From Lentisphaera marina (lineage in GTDB: Bacteria > Verrucomicrobiota > Lentisphaeria > Lentisphaerales > Lentisphaeraceae), in NCBI RefSeq assembly GCF_028745505.1, contig NZ_JAQZZL010000002.1:186001-250000 (forward strand): 64,000 nt of DNA, written 5' to 3'. The position numbers and the translations under genes are program-made. The notes beneath the pieces were generated by a model. That model was not told the DNA's origin and ran no database searches. It saw only the letters and a program-made list of their open reading frames with translations. Position 1 is the first letter of the stretch; each line of letters starts with the position of its first letter. Of this stretch, positions 18,773 to 30,501 are shown piece after piece.

Positions 18773-18796
18773 AAACTTATTATTGTTTATAAGTTT
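18773..18796. promoter_or_regulatory. perfect inverted repeat upstream of katG, candidate operator
   Basis: AAACTTAT (18773-18780) and ATAAGTTT (18789-18796) are exact complements separated by eight bases, in the 272-base gap before katG. They lie about 85-110 bases upstream of a -10 like element. A peroxide or redox regulator site is possible, but the sequence is not a clean PerR, Fur or OxyR consensus. Confidence 0.4.
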
Positions 18797-18879
18797 CATT
18801 TATTAGCTTTCAAGACCTCCGTCGAATAGGTTTATGTATCATCAAATACTTGAGGTGATACAATATTACAAATAAATAG

Positions 18880-21234
<2,355 letters not shown>

Positions 21235-21264
21235 AGTTCAAATCACAGGATTACTAAATTGGTT

Positions 21265-21298
21265 AAGAGCATTGGTTATATAACCAATGCTCTTTTGT
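21265..21298 (+). terminator. rho-independent terminator after katG
   Basis: A 30-base perfect palindrome (21265-21294), with arms AAGAGCATTGGTTAT and its complement, followed by a short T-run. It could act in both directions. Confidence 0.85.
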
Positions 21299-21393
21299 TA
21301 TTATATTCCTTGACAAGAAAGGCTTTAAATTGTATTTATTAGATATGAAGTTATTAATTTCCAGCTTATTTTTTAGTTCTTTTTTGTTTTCTT

Positions 21394-22749
21394 TTGAAAA
21401 CAACAAATGTACTTTTTATTATCTCGGATGACCTTAGTGCGACGACTATAGCTTCCTATGGCAATAAAATTTGTAAAACACCAAATATTGATCGTTTAGC
21501 GCAAAAAGGAACCTTGTTTACCAGGGTCTATTGCCAAGCGACTTACTGTGGGCCTTCACGTGCGTCTTTTATGTCGGGTTACTACCCAGATGCAACGGGG
21601 GTGTTTGGATACGTTAGTGGTCGAAAAGCCATTGGTGACCGTGAGACTTGGGCTGAGTACTTTAAAAACCAGGGATACCATACGGCTCGAGTGAGTAAAA
21701 TATTTCACATGCCCGTTCCAAAAGGAATTGAGTTGGGTTCCGATGGTTCAGATGATCCACGCTCTTGGACGGAAAAATATAATTGTCAGGGCCCTGAATG
21801 GAAAGCTTCAGGTGTAGGGGAAACTCTTGAAGGAAATCCAGATGGTACACGTCCCGTTGTCGGTGGGAATACCTTCGTAAGAGTTGAGGCTGAAGGTGAT
21901 GATTTAGTTCATTCGGATGGGAAAGCCGCCCAAAAAGCCTGCGAACTTATTCATTCATATAAAAACTTGGATAAGCCATTTTTCTTGGGTGTGGGATTTG
22001 TCCGTCCACATGTTCCTTTTGTAGCTCCCAAAGAGTATTACAAAGATTATCCTTGGCAGGAAATTGTTTTACCAAAGAAAATGGAAGGCGACTGGGAAGA
22101 CATCCCCAAGAAAGGTATTAATTACAAAACCAGTAAAAACATGAAGATGTCTATTGAGCAGCAGAAAAAAGCCGTTAGCGCTTATTATGCCTCTGTAAGT
22201 TTCATGGATGCTCAAGTAGGAAAAGTTTTACAAGCCTTAGAGGATTCGGGACAAGCTGATGAGACAATAGTTATTTTTACGAGTGATCATGGTTATCACT
22301 TAGGAGAACACGATTTTTGGGCAAAAGTAAGTTTAAAAGATGAGTCTATACGCGTGCCTCTAATTATCTCTGTTCCACAAGGAAAAGCTGCGCGTAGTGA
22401 TTCCTTAGTCGAATTACTGGACTTGTTTCCCACTACGGCAAAAATGTGTGGTTTAGATATTCCCGAACGCCTTCAAGGTAAGGATATTTCAAAACTTTTG
22501 CAAAGTCCGCAAACAGAAGTTCGCGATGCCATTTTTTCTGCTAATAATAAGGGCTGGGTCATTCAAGGAAAACGCTGGTCATATATGAAATATAAAGGAC
22601 CTCGTCCAAATGAAGAGCTATTTGATTTAAACAAAGACCCTAATCAATTTTTCAATCTAGTCAGCAATCCAGAATACAAAGTTGCATTAGATAAAATGCG
22701 TTTAGCGTTTACCAATAAAATGAAAGAGCTAAAAACAAACGATTTGTAA
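21394..22749 (+). CDS. sulfatase (iduronate-2-sulfatase-like), start disrupted by apparent frameshift
   Basis: A type I sulfatase that would remove sulfate esters from polysaccharides. The formylglycine motif CGPSR starts at C52. The metal-binding ISDDL start, the TSDHG block and FWAKVSLKDES match iduronate-2-sulfatase-like members. It is 451 residues. The only in-frame start here is a TTG at 21394 without a ribosome site. A good signal peptide (MKLLISSLFFSSFLFSF) begins at an ATG at 21345, but in another frame that stops about 28 codons later. The sulfatase frame itself is open back to 21358 and stays hydrophobic (FPAYFLVLFCFLL). Removing one base from one of the T-runs would join the two. 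Confidence 0.85.
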   Translation: MKTTNVLFIISDDLSATTIASYGNKICKTPNIDRLAQKGTLFTRVYCQATYCGPSRASFMSGYYPDATGVFGYVSGRKAIGDRETWAEYFKNQGYHTARVSKIFHMPVPKGIELGSDGSDDPRSWTEKYNCQGPEWKASGVGETLEGNPDGTRPVVGGNTFVRVEAEGDDLVHSDGKAAQKACELIHSYKNLDKPFFLGVGFVRPHVPFVAPKEYYKDYPWQEIVLPKKMEGDWEDIPKKGINYKTSKNMKMSIEQQKKAVSAYYASVSFMDAQVGKVLQALEDSGQADETIVIFTSDHGYHLGEHDFWAKVSLKDESIRVPLIISVPQGKAARSDSLVELLDLFPTTAKMCGLDIPERLQGKDISKLLQSPQTEVRDAIFSANNKGWVIQGKRWSYMKYKGPRPNEELFDLNKDPNQFFNLVSNPEYKVALDKMRLAFTNKMKELKTNDL

Positions 22750-22753
22750 TCAA

Positions 22754-23146
22754 TTATTTCTTTTTACTAGGTGCATCGGGCTCTTTAAGTATGAACCAAG
22801 ACCCGTAGGCGCCGGAGGCAATGAGGATGAGTCTAAGGTAGGGTTGCTGAAGTTTTGCGAAGCTAAAAGTCAGAAAAGTCCACATGCAGACAATCGCAAT
22901 AATTTTGATTTTACGAGGAATGCCTTTCCCCTCCAAGTAGTCTTTTATGGGAGGACCAAATTTTGGGTGATTTAGGATTTTGTTATAACTAGTCTCGCAA
23001 CTCTTAGAAAAGCAGAATGCCGCGAGAATTAAAAAGGGGGTGGTAGGCAAGCCTGGAAGAGGAATCCCTGCAATTCCTAGGCCAATGCATATAAATCCAG
23101 CTAACTTGAGTAGATTTCGAAGAACTGGATTTTTTACAATTTTCAT
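22754..23146 (-). CDS. YbaN family (DUF454) small membrane protein
   Basis: A 130-residue inner-membrane protein of the YbaN/DUF454 family, of unknown function. The family signature GLGIAGIPLPGLPTTPFLIL is at residues 22-41, followed by AAFCFSKSC. Two further helices lie near residues 83-115. The C-terminus is basic (KKK). It is convergent with the sulfatase and lies downstream of the HtrA pair on the same strand, separated by 47 bases. No strong ribosome site precedes the ATG. Confidence 0.85.
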   Translation of the reverse strand: MKIVKNPVLRNLLKLAGFICIGLGIAGIPLPGLPTTPFLILAAFCFSKSCETSYNKILNHPKFGPPIKDYLEGKGIPRKIKIIAIVCMWTFLTFSFAKLQQPYLRLILIASGAYGSWFILKEPDAPSKKK

Positions 23147-23193
23147 ATTTAAACTGAAGTGATGTGGAGTGGAAACTCCGCGTTAAAGGTGAC

Positions 23194-24960
23194 TTACTTT
23201 GCTTGCGAGGCCATCGCCCGGAAAGTGGCAATGAATTGTCGGATAGATTGATTATCAAAGGCATTAGTACTTATCAATTTACCATCAATTTCATTGTCTT
23301 TACCAGTGTAAAATAAGTCTGCTTTCAGAGCGATGTCAGATTTCTCTTTATCCATGGTAAACTTTTTAGTTTTATAAAAATCTGGTGCTTGAGTGAGCTG
23401 CACAGGCGCATTGCCAACTAAACCAAGAAGAGTTTTGTTTTCAGCGGCTTTTGTCAGAAGAACTTCAATCCCAGGTATAGGGGCAGTTTGCTGTGAGGAA
23501 ATTATGATGCCATCCCATTCTTTTTCGGTAATGGCCTGGTTTATCATTGAAACTGAAGTGGTCTCAGCACCTGAAAGTTGGATGCGGCGAATGAGTTCTT
23601 TATGATATTCATCATTGTTATGCACGAGAAGTATTTTTCGTTTTTTGAGGGGATAATGAACTCGAAGTGGAATACTAAGGGTATCGTTTCCACGCTTGAC
23701 TTTGAAGATTAAAAATTTCGTTTGCTTTATGAGTTTAGCATCCATGAGGTCTTTAAAGTTCTGATCGTTTTTGATTTTAGTTCCATTGAGCTCAGTTATG
23801 AAATCATTGCGGTATAAGCCTGCTTTTGCAGCCGTTTTATTTTTTGTTAAACCGGCAATTCGTACACCATTCATATGGGGGAAATTATAGATGTATTGAA
23901 CGTATTGAGTTACACGTTGTACAGCCATGCCAACTTCGGGGTAGTTGATCTCTAGGAGTTCGCCAATCTGGTAACCACTTGCAGGCATGGGATCATCTTC
24001 TACTAATTGGCATGTAATAGTGATTTTTTTATACGAGCCATCATTTTGACGACGTTGCACGCTAAGACTCGTGTCATCGCCGACTCTTTGGGTAACAAAG
24101 TCCCAATTAAAATCAAAGAAAGCTTCTTCGCTTGAGCCGTCAACCTCTTCCCCGTTCATAGCAACAATGATATCGCCCGCTTTAAAGCCAGCTTTTTCAG
24201 CAGGTGAATTAGGCGCAACAAAATCAATAAAAAGCCCACGTGGTGACTTCAATACACGGGCGAGTTCCTCTGTCATTGCCTTAGTGAAAATGAGAGGAGT
24301 TTCTGCACGCTTAAAATAACCATACTCTTTGAAGTGTTGAACAAGTGTTTTCGCAAAATTAATAGGTATAGAAAAGCCCAAGCCAGAGCCACTTTTCGCA
24401 TAAGTATTGATTCCAATAACCTCACCATCAATATTGAAGAGTGGGCCACCACTATTGCCGGGATTAATGGCCGCGTCAGTTTGGATGACTTTTGTAAATG
24501 TGCCAATGCTAGTTTGAGCTGTGTTTGAAATAATCCCTTTAGTTAAAGTTCTCTTGAGTCCTAGGGGAGCTCCAAAGGCATAACATTCTTGTCCCGTACG
24601 GGTCGTTTTAGAATCTGCTAAACTGGCAATACTGAGTTTGTCTTTAGGTTTGATTTTAATAAGAGCCACATCAGGATCTAAAGAGAAACCAATAACTTGA
24701 GCTTGGTACTTTGATTCATCGTGAAGAACGACAGTAATTCTTTTGGCAACATCTTTAGGGTTTTCACGGTCCATTAAAGAAATCACATGACCATTGGTAA
24801 GGATGTAACCATCTTCTGAGATGATAAAGCCACTACCACCAGCATTTTCATGTTGGATCGAGACAACACAGGCATCGACTTTATCAAATAGCGCTTCGCC
24901 TTGGCTAAGAGCTAAAAGGCCATGAGAGAGTAGTAATAAGCAGAGGAGGATTTTTTTCAT
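23194..24960 (-). CDS. HtrA-like serine protease with two PDZ domains and DJ-1/PfpI-like C-terminus
   Basis: A periplasmic protease of 588 residues. The signal peptide is about 1-19. The trypsin-like domain has the full triad H58 (TNGHVI), D97 (DPDVALIK) and S170 (NPGNSGGPL). A PDZ domain lies at about 232-315 (NSPAEKAGFKAGDIIVAMNG), a second at about 345-432. The last 145 residues look like a flavodoxin-like DJ-1/PfpI domain: KRKILLVHN, EWDGIIISSQ and a late DGKLISTNAFDN. At the usual nucleophile elbow the Cys is replaced (G516 in LVGNAP), so that domain would be inactive. The start overlaps the stop of the next upstream HtrA-like gene (ATGA). The protease call is firm; the DJ-1 call is inference. 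Confidence 0.85.
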   Translation of the reverse strand: MKKILLCLLLLSHGLLALSQGEALFDKVDACVVSIQHENAGGSGFIISEDGYILTNGHVISLMDRENPKDVAKRITVVLHDESKYQAQVIGFSLDPDVALIKIKPKDKLSIASLADSKTTRTGQECYAFGAPLGLKRTLTKGIISNTAQTSIGTFTKVIQTDAAINPGNSGGPLFNIDGEVIGINTYAKSGSGLGFSIPINFAKTLVQHFKEYGYFKRAETPLIFTKAMTEELARVLKSPRGLFIDFVAPNSPAEKAGFKAGDIIVAMNGEEVDGSSEEAFFDFNWDFVTQRVGDDTSLSVQRRQNDGSYKKITITCQLVEDDPMPASGYQIGELLEINYPEVGMAVQRVTQYVQYIYNFPHMNGVRIAGLTKNKTAAKAGLYRNDFITELNGTKIKNDQNFKDLMDAKLIKQTKFLIFKVKRGNDTLSIPLRVHYPLKKRKILLVHNNDEYHKELIRRIQLSGAETTSVSMINQAITEKEWDGIIISSQQTAPIPGIEVLLTKAAENKTLLGLVGNAPVQLTQAPDFYKTKKFTMDKEKSDIALKADLFYTGKDNEIDGKLISTNAFDNQSIRQFIATFRAMASQAK

Positions 24961-26312
24961 TTGTCAGCCTTTTTCGTTTTTTGTCCGATTGCTGTATTGA
25001 GAGAGACGAATTTGGAAACGCTACCATCGAGGAGTTTGATGAGGACTTCACTCTTTTTAGATAAGCGGATTTCATTGATAATTTTTCGTAGGTCATGTAT
25101 GTTCGAAATCGTTTGGTGATCAATTTCTAAAATGATGTCTCCAGGGCTGATGAGTGGGCGACCAAAATAAGTAGACGTAGCTGCAGGACTGCCTTTTTCA
25201 ATTGCGGAAACTAATACACCAGATTTTCTGTGTAGTCGATAAGAGTAGAAGTCCAAAGGCGTGATGTCGTTGATGGTAAGGCCCAACTCATCGACAGAAA
25301 TACTATCCGGACTTGGTTTTTTGATGAATTTTATCACACCAGTTTTTTCTTTGCCATTTCGTTCAAATGTAATCGGACATTCACGGCCAATTTCAGCATC
25401 AAGTAGTTTACGGGCCTGAGATAAAATGGGGCGTCCTTTACGTGTGAAGGGTTTGTTATCAATGGAAGTAATAATATCGCCAGCTCGTAAGCCCGCTTCA
25501 GCTGCGGGGGACTCATCGATAACGCGAGTTACTAAAATACTTTGCTGACTAACATTCATAGCTTCGGAAAAATCTTGGTTGATGACTTTGTAGCTAAAAC
25601 CATCCCATGGGACATCGGAGGGGTCATTGAGATCCTCGCCTTTTTCGACTTTCTCCAAGAGCTTACGGCAACCTTTCTCAAAGCTATCAGACATGATAAC
25701 TCCATTGCCAACATAAATACCTACGACTTTCCCGTCTAAATTGAGGAAAGGCATGCCTACAGGAGAACTTCCCGCGGCGCGGTGATTGCTAATGCCATTG
25801 ACGTAAATTAGGTCGCGATTACTTTCAAGGGTGCCTGCGACTGAACAAAGATTAACAAAAGGGACTTGTCCGAAATCGGCATTTGTGGGAGTGACTGAAA
25901 CGAGGAATTCGCCATTTTTTAGTAGGGTCGGATCGCCAAATACGGCGGGGGTGAGTTTATCAATGGGAGCTTCAGAGTCGAGTTTTAAAATAGTGAAGCC
26001 CTTGAACTTGTCTGAATATAAATAAGATGCTTTGTACTCCTGCTCATCAATCCACACGCTACAGCTGACAAAGCGTTTTTGATCGAGGTAAAGAGTCGCA
26101 AGGTGCCCTTTCTTATCCATTAATAGACCGGTAATGGGGATGGCTTGAGTTTTGCCCTTGTTAATGTGAGAGATTTCCATGTAAAGGAAAGCTTTGCTAC
26201 TTTTATCAGCAATGGAATTAACAGTACCTTGGAGCTCGTTTAAGATGTTTATATCTGCTTGCTTAGCGCTGAGTTGTGTTACCAACAGGCAGATGGCTAA
26301 AAATAATTTCAT
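24957..26312 (-). CDS. catalytically degenerate HtrA-like protein with two PDZ domains
   Basis: 451 residues with a signal peptide (1-16), a trypsin-like fold (about 40-215) and two PDZ domains (about 245-330 and 340-435, with SPAAEAGLRAGDIITSIDNK as the clearest block). Aligning by eye to the neighbouring active protease, the His position is lost (TLYLDQ where TNGHVI is expected) and the Asp position is Gly (FKGFTILK for DPDVALIK). The serine loop is altered to AAGSSPVGMPF. It is therefore likely a pseudoprotease that binds peptides or regulates its partner. It is first in a two-gene unit and translationally coupled to the active protease. Confidence 0.82.
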   Translation of the reverse strand: MKLFLAICLLVTQLSAKQADINILNELQGTVNSIADKSSKAFLYMEISHINKGKTQAIPITGLLMDKKGHLATLYLDQKRFVSCSVWIDEQEYKASYLYSDKFKGFTILKLDSEAPIDKLTPAVFGDPTLLKNGEFLVSVTPTNADFGQVPFVNLCSVAGTLESNRDLIYVNGISNHRAAGSSPVGMPFLNLDGKVVGIYVGNGVIMSDSFEKGCRKLLEKVEKGEDLNDPSDVPWDGFSYKVINQDFSEAMNVSQQSILVTRVIDESPAAEAGLRAGDIITSIDNKPFTRKGRPILSQARKLLDAEIGRECPITFERNGKEKTGVIKFIKKPSPDSISVDELGLTINDITPLDFYSYRLHRKSGVLVSAIEKGSPAATSTYFGRPLISPGDIILEIDHQTISNIHDLRKIINEIRLSKKSEVLIKLLDGSVSKFVSLNTAIGQKTKKADK

Positions 26313-26390
26313 GTGTAATTCCCCATAAAGATTGACTTCCTACAAGCTAAGTTCAATTTATAAGATTAAAAGGACGGAAAAAGGAATAAA

Positions 26391-26867
26391 ATGCCTTACT
26401 TAATAATCATTTTTGCCTTTCTGGCAATTTGTTCTGGCGAGGAACAAAAGCAAATTAATTTCTTTGCGAGGGCGGGTTTTATACCCGATGGCGATACAGT
26501 TTTTGTCAAGGGTGGTAAATATGATGGCAAAGCTCTTCGCCTCAAGGGGATTGATGCACCTGAAAGAACTCAGGCTTTTTCGAAAAAATCGAGGTCGGCT
26601 TTGCTTGCGAAAGTCAGTAAAGAAAAATTTAAAGTCATTGTACACGAGAGTGATAAATATGAGCGTTTTTTGGTGACGCTTTATATAGGCGATCGCAATA
26701 TTAATAAAGAAATGGTGCAAGAGGGTTGGGCATGGGCCTACCGTTATAAAGGTGTGACAGAGCTTTATGAGGACGAAATGAAAAAAGCCCAGCAATTAAA
26801 GCTAGGCTTATGGAAAGATTCAAACCCCATGGCGCCATGGGACTTTCGCAAGAAAGGGAAAAATTAA
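26391..26867 (+). CDS. thermonuclease (staphylococcal nuclease-like) family protein
   Basis: A Ca-dependent nuclease of the SNase fold, 158 residues with a signal peptide (about 1-16), so probably exported. The motifs are in order: DGDTVFV (Ca site), LRLKGIDAPER (Asp, Arg and Glu of the active site), and KYERFLVTLYIGDRNINKEMV with the second catalytic Arg, then KLGLW. AAGGA precedes the ATG. It is convergent with the lipoprotein gene, overlapping it by four bases. It may degrade extracellular DNA or RNA; the target is inferred. Confidence 0.9.
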   Translation: MPYLIIIFAFLAICSGEEQKQINFFARAGFIPDGDTVFVKGGKYDGKALRLKGIDAPERTQAFSKKSRSALLAKVSKEKFKVIVHESDKYERFLVTLYIGDRNINKEMVQEGWAWAYRYKGVTELYEDEMKKAQQLKLGLWKDSNPMAPWDFRKKGKN

Positions 26868-27355
26868 CGAACGATTTTCTTGGGCTCTTTTGGGGGGAGG
26901 TACTTAAATTTGTCTAATTGCAAAACGTGATCGCCAAGCCCTTCGCCGCGATACATGATTTTTCCTTGTATTAAGACTTCATCGCCACGCTTAAGTTTTT
27001 CAGCAATCTTCATATGTTCTTTACGACTGCGCATAGTTAAGTCGGAAATAACCCCTTTGCCACCCGGAAGTTTAATTTTAATTTCTGGAGCGACGGCACT
27101 AGTCTTGTTGACCGGGTTAGTTGTCATAGCGAATTCACCTTTCCATCGTACGACAGTACCTTTGATTTTCTCGAAGTTAGCTGCGGCATTAAGATTTTGT
27201 TCCCCACAAAATTTGTGGTAGTTTTCCCAACTAAGATTTTTCTTGAGACTAGCTGCCTGAGCATCACTTAGTTTTGGGCTAGAGGCTCTGGTTTTTTCTT
27301 CAGAGCATGAAAATAAAAGTAGGCTTGCGAGAAGTAAAATGAGTAATTTTTTCAT
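26864..27355 (-). CDS. putative lipoprotein with OB-fold-like region
   Basis: A 163-residue protein. The signal (MKKLLILLLASLLLFSC) ends in a lipobox with Cys17, so it should be lipid-anchored. The rest (about 60-155) has alternating strands such as KIKGTVVRWKGEF and GDEVLIQGKIMYRG that resemble an OB fold of the tRNA_anti-like type, but I cannot name a family. AAGGAA precedes the ATG. It shares its direction with the rsmB-like gene upstream, with an 11-base gap. Confidence 0.7.
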   Translation of the reverse strand: MKKLLILLLASLLLFSCSEEKTRASSPKLSDAQAASLKKNLSWENYHKFCGEQNLNAAANFEKIKGTVVRWKGEFAMTTNPVNKTSAVAPEIKIKLPGGKGVISDLTMRSRKEHMKIAEKLKRGDEVLIQGKIMYRGEGLGDHVLQLDKFKYLPPKEPKKIVR

Positions 27356-27366
27356 AATTTGTTCCT

Positions 27367-28671
27367 TTAAATTTTTCTCCGAAAACGTGCTGCAAACATG
27401 GCGTCACAATCTTCTGGTGAAGGCGATATGCGTAAGATACCACCTGTAGACTTCAGAGTCAAAGGATGTGGAAAATCCTCTAAAGAAAAGTCGGGATGGT
27501 TTTTGAGAAAGTTTTCAACAATTTCTTCGTTTTCACGAACACTAAAACTACAGGTTGCGTAGACGAGAACACCGCCCGCTTTCACTCCAGGAGCTGATTT
27601 TTCTAAAATATCAGTTTGGATTTTAGCCAGTTCTTCACAGTCCTCGGCAGTGCTACTCCATCGAGCATCAGGGTTGCGACGCCAAGTTCCTGTGCAAGAG
27701 CAGGGGGCATCGACAAGGACGCCATCATAGGGACGCTTTTTTGATGCTGAGCGTGTTTTCTTTAAATTCTTGGTCGTGATATTAGAGAAGCGGGCACGTT
27801 TGGCGCGTTTCTTTAAGTCATCGAGTTTCCATTCGCGAATATCAGTGGAAGTGATTCCGCCCTTGCTCTCCATGTGGTCTGCAAGTAAGAGTGTTTTTCC
27901 GCCAGCTCCTGCGCAAACATCCCACCAACGTTGTCCGCTTTGAGCATTGCAGGCAAAGCCAAGACTTTGACTAGCGAGGTCTTGAACTTCAAATTGACCA
28001 TCGCGAAAGCTTTTGAGTTCGTAGAGATTAACTCGTGGATTAACAATTTTGATAGCTTTTTTCATGATCGCATGAGGGTATATATCAAAATCTCTTTCTT
28101 TGAGCTCTCGTAAAGTATTATTTTTGTTCTGTGGTCCCTGTAAACGAATCCACATGGGTGGACGCTTTTGTAGGTCGATAATGAGTTCTTCTAAATTAAA
28201 ATCTTTAGGTAATTCATCCACAAACCAAGCTGGAACCAAGTCGGAGTTGTTGAGTTTCTTTAAGCCAAAGTGTTTACCCATCCATAGACGTTTATCATCA
28301 AGTTTTTCTTTAGGGACTTGTTGAGTGTTGACGCCAGCTAATTGTGAAATGTATTCAGCAACGGGTTCACGGTGGAGATTATCTAAGCAGAGAACTGCGG
28401 TGATCGCAGAACAAAACTTTTTGTTTTCACTGGGGATAGCTGGGGCTTGTTCAGGTAAAATATCTTTTACCCAACCAAACCAACGATAAAGGCTGTAGAG
28501 AGATTCGGAAATAAAGCGACGATCACGTGAACCGTACTTTTTATTGTTACGGAAAAAACGACGAAGTTCTTGGTCTAAAGGATTGCGAGATTCGCGAACT
28601 TCATAAAAGATTTGGGCAATAGCTTCGCAGTAACTACGCGCACGTGCTTGAGTGAGTTTTTGATTATTCAT
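27367..28671 (-). CDS. RsmB/NOP family rRNA cytosine-C5 methyltransferase
   Basis: A SAM-dependent m5C methyltransferase acting on rRNA or tRNA, 434 residues. The N-terminal NusB-like helical part (1-150) carries RARSYCEAIAQIF. The catalytic domain has motif I in WWDVCAGAGGKTLLLA, the base-binding DAPCSCTGTWRRNPD and the catalytic YATCSFSVRENEEIV, giving both conserved Cys residues. It ends in AARFRR. The target could be 16S C967 as for RsmB, but other subfamilies (RsmF, NSUN-like) are not excluded. It lies between lpxK and a lipoprotein gene on the same strand. Confidence 0.88.
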   Translation of the reverse strand: MNNQKLTQARARSYCEAIAQIFYEVRESRNPLDQELRRFFRNNKKYGSRDRRFISESLYSLYRWFGWVKDILPEQAPAIPSENKKFCSAITAVLCLDNLHREPVAEYISQLAGVNTQQVPKEKLDDKRLWMGKHFGLKKLNNSDLVPAWFVDELPKDFNLEELIIDLQKRPPMWIRLQGPQNKNNTLRELKERDFDIYPHAIMKKAIKIVNPRVNLYELKSFRDGQFEVQDLASQSLGFACNAQSGQRWWDVCAGAGGKTLLLADHMESKGGITSTDIREWKLDDLKKRAKRARFSNITTKNLKKTRSASKKRPYDGVLVDAPCSCTGTWRRNPDARWSSTAEDCEELAKIQTDILEKSAPGVKAGGVLVYATCSFSVRENEEIVENFLKNHPDFSLEDFPHPLTLKSTGGILRISPSPEDCDAMFAARFRRKI

Positions 28672-28692
28672 ACCTGCAAGATGCGAGGGAAT

Positions 28693-29865
28693 TTAAGAAA
28701 AGCAAATACGGCTGATGCACTCATTGAAGCTTTCTTCGCCACTGAGGATGTCGATCTCAACTCTTAAATAGGTAATGTCAATGGAGGAGTTTTTGATTTC
28801 AGGGAAGCGGACGGCGTCCTTTTCTGTAGTGACAATGAGCTCGGCACCTGCGGCTTCAGAATTTTTAACAAAAGTTTCTACTTCATCTTGGTAGTACATG
28901 TGGTGATCCGCGTAGCGTTCTTTGTAGACGATTTCGGCGCCAAAACCTGTAAGAAAATCCTCAAAACTTTGGGGTACGGCAATTGCGGAGATCGCAGCGA
29001 TTTTTTTGCCTTTGAGTTCAGCTAAAAGAGATTGCTCTTGCGAAATGAGGCTCTTTAAATATTTGGGCCTGTGTGTGCATTCAATGATCTCCGCTTTAGT
29101 ATTGTGCTTGCGGATGAATTTTTTTAGGTGGCGTAAGTGATTGCCACCATTGGCTTTTGTGAGGAAAATAAAATGCGCACGACGCATGTTTTTGATGGGT
29201 TCACGTAAAAGTCCACGTGGGAGTAAAAAGTGATTGGAGAATGGGTTGGTGCTATCGATAAGTAAAATGTTAATGCGGGGTTTGAGTCGAAGCTGTTGGA
29301 AACCATCATCCATTAAAAGGGTGTCGGCTTGATAATTGCGGATGGCAAAGCGTCCACTTTTGACGCGGTCAGGATCGGTAAGGACAATCGCTTCCGGGAC
29401 ATTGCAAGCAAGCATATAGGGTTCATCGCCAGCCATGTGGGGACCGAGTAAAACTTCGTTTTTTCCTTCGGATACAATTCTGGGGGGACTGACGGTTTTT
29501 TTGCCGCGAAACTTATCGAGAAGTTTAGTTTTTAAAGGCTTGCTCTTACTGCGGTAACCACGAGATAAAATGGCGACGCGACGGCCTTTCTCAGTGAGGG
29601 TGCGAGCAAAAATTTCGGTGACGGGAGTTTTACCGGTTCCACCAGTAGTCAGATTGCCAATAGAGACAACTAAGCAACCTAAAGTGCGGTCGCGAAAAAT
29701 TCGTTTATCATAAAGGAAATGTCGAGACTTAACGATTGAACGAAAGACTTTAGATAAAACAAAAAGGTTGGATTTTATCAGAGAAGGACCAAAGCCTAGC
29801 TTATTCCCATTAATAATGGAAAGTAAATAGTTTTCTGCCTTCTCTGTAAAATCTCTTAAACTCAT
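28693..29865 (-). CDS. lpxK: tetraacyldisaccharide 4'-kinase
   Basis: Phosphorylates the lipid A disaccharide precursor at the 4' position, which supports an LPS-bearing outer membrane. The P-loop is in [20 protein letters not shown], followed by [29 protein letters not shown] and [10 protein letters not shown], all standard LpxK blocks. The C-terminal [11 protein letters not shown] is also typical. The length of 390 residues is somewhat above the usual 330-360. No clear ribosome site precedes the ATG at 29865, and the hairpin after ndk sits directly upstream, so a start further in is possible. Confidence 0.93.
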   Translation of the reverse strand: MSLRDFTEKAENYLLSIINGNKLGFGPSLIKSNLFVLSKVFRSIVKSRHFLYDKRIFRDRTLGCLVVSIGNLTTGGTGKTPVTEIFARTLTEKGRRVAILSRGYRSKSKPLKTKLLDKFRGKKTVSPPRIVSEGKNEVLLGPHMAGDEPYMLACNVPEAIVLTDPDRVKSGRFAIRNYQADTLLMDDGFQQLRLKPRINILLIDSTNPFSNHFLLPRGLLREPIKNMRRAHFIFLTKANGGNHLRHLKKFIRKHNTKAEIIECTHRPKYLKSLISQEQSLLAELKGKKIAAISAIAVPQSFEDFLTGFGAEIVYKERYADHHMYYQDEVETFVKNSEAAGAELIVTTEKDAVRFPEIKNSSIDITYLRVEIDILSGEESFNECISRICFS

Positions 29866-29866
29866 A

Positions 29867-29888
29867 GAAAAAGGGCTCTCATGAGCCC
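29867..29888 (-). terminator. terminator between ndk and lpxK
   Basis: On the minus strand GGGCTC-ATGA-GAGCCC is followed by a T-run. It lies immediately before the lpxK start, so lpxK either has read-through expression or its own promoter. Confidence 0.75.
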
Positions 29889-29896
29889 TGCTTCAC

Positions 29897-30382
29897 TTAA
29901 AAAGCGAGAAGCTCGTCAGTGATTTTTCCGTATTCAATGATTTCGTCATCAGTGAACCAAAGTTTAACTTCAGTTAGAGCTTCTTCTGAAGAACCAGAAG
30001 CGTGGATGAGGTTGCGGATAGGCTTGTCATCAGGCTCGCCAGGAGCTGGGTAAGATTGGTGAGCAAAGTCACCACGAATTGTACCAGGAGCTGAAGAAGC
30101 AGGCTCAGTTGCACCAACCATTAAACGAATTTTCTTAACTGCGTTAATGCCACCAAGAGCAAAAACGAGAACGGGACCAGAGAGGATATATTCTTCTACT
30201 GTGGGGTAGAAACCTTTGTCAACGTGCTCAGAGTAGTGTGCGCGAGCCATTTCTTGTGTGGGTTGAACAAATTTCATTCCGTGAATCTTGAGGCCAGCAT
30301 TCTCAAAACGAGTGATGATACTGCCAACTAAGCCACGCTGAACGCCGTCAGGCTTGATGATGATAAGTGATTTTTCGTACAT
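29897..30382 (-). CDS. ndk: nucleoside diphosphate kinase
   Basis: Transfers phosphate between nucleoside tri- and diphosphates through a phospho-His. It starts MYEKSLIIIKPDGVQRGLVG, the conserved family start. TIRGDFAH is present, and the active-site His is in RNLIHASGS. I chose the ATG at 30382 because AAGGA lies eight bases before it; the open frame extends to 30466, but that extension has no family match. It is 161 residues, slightly longer than the usual 140-150. A terminator follows the stop. Confidence 0.94.
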   Translation of the reverse strand: MYEKSLIIIKPDGVQRGLVGSIITRFENAGLKIHGMKFVQPTQEMARAHYSEHVDKGFYPTVEEYILSGPVLVFALGGINAVKKIRLMVGATEPASSAPGTIRGDFAHQSYPAPGEPDDKPIRNLIHASGSSEEALTEVKLWFTDDEIIEYGKITDELLAF

Positions 30383-30501
30383 GTTTGTATTCCTTAGTTT
30401 TAGTGGAGGATTGATTTCGCCTAAGATTAAACAGAGTCTATAGAATACAAGTTTGGAACGCTTCAATACTAGCGAAATTTATGACATAGTTCCTTAGGAC
30501 T

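Noticed and set aside
30383..30466. N-terminal extension of ndk
   Set aside because: The conserved start MYEKSLIIIKPDGV and an AAGGA site place the start at 30382.
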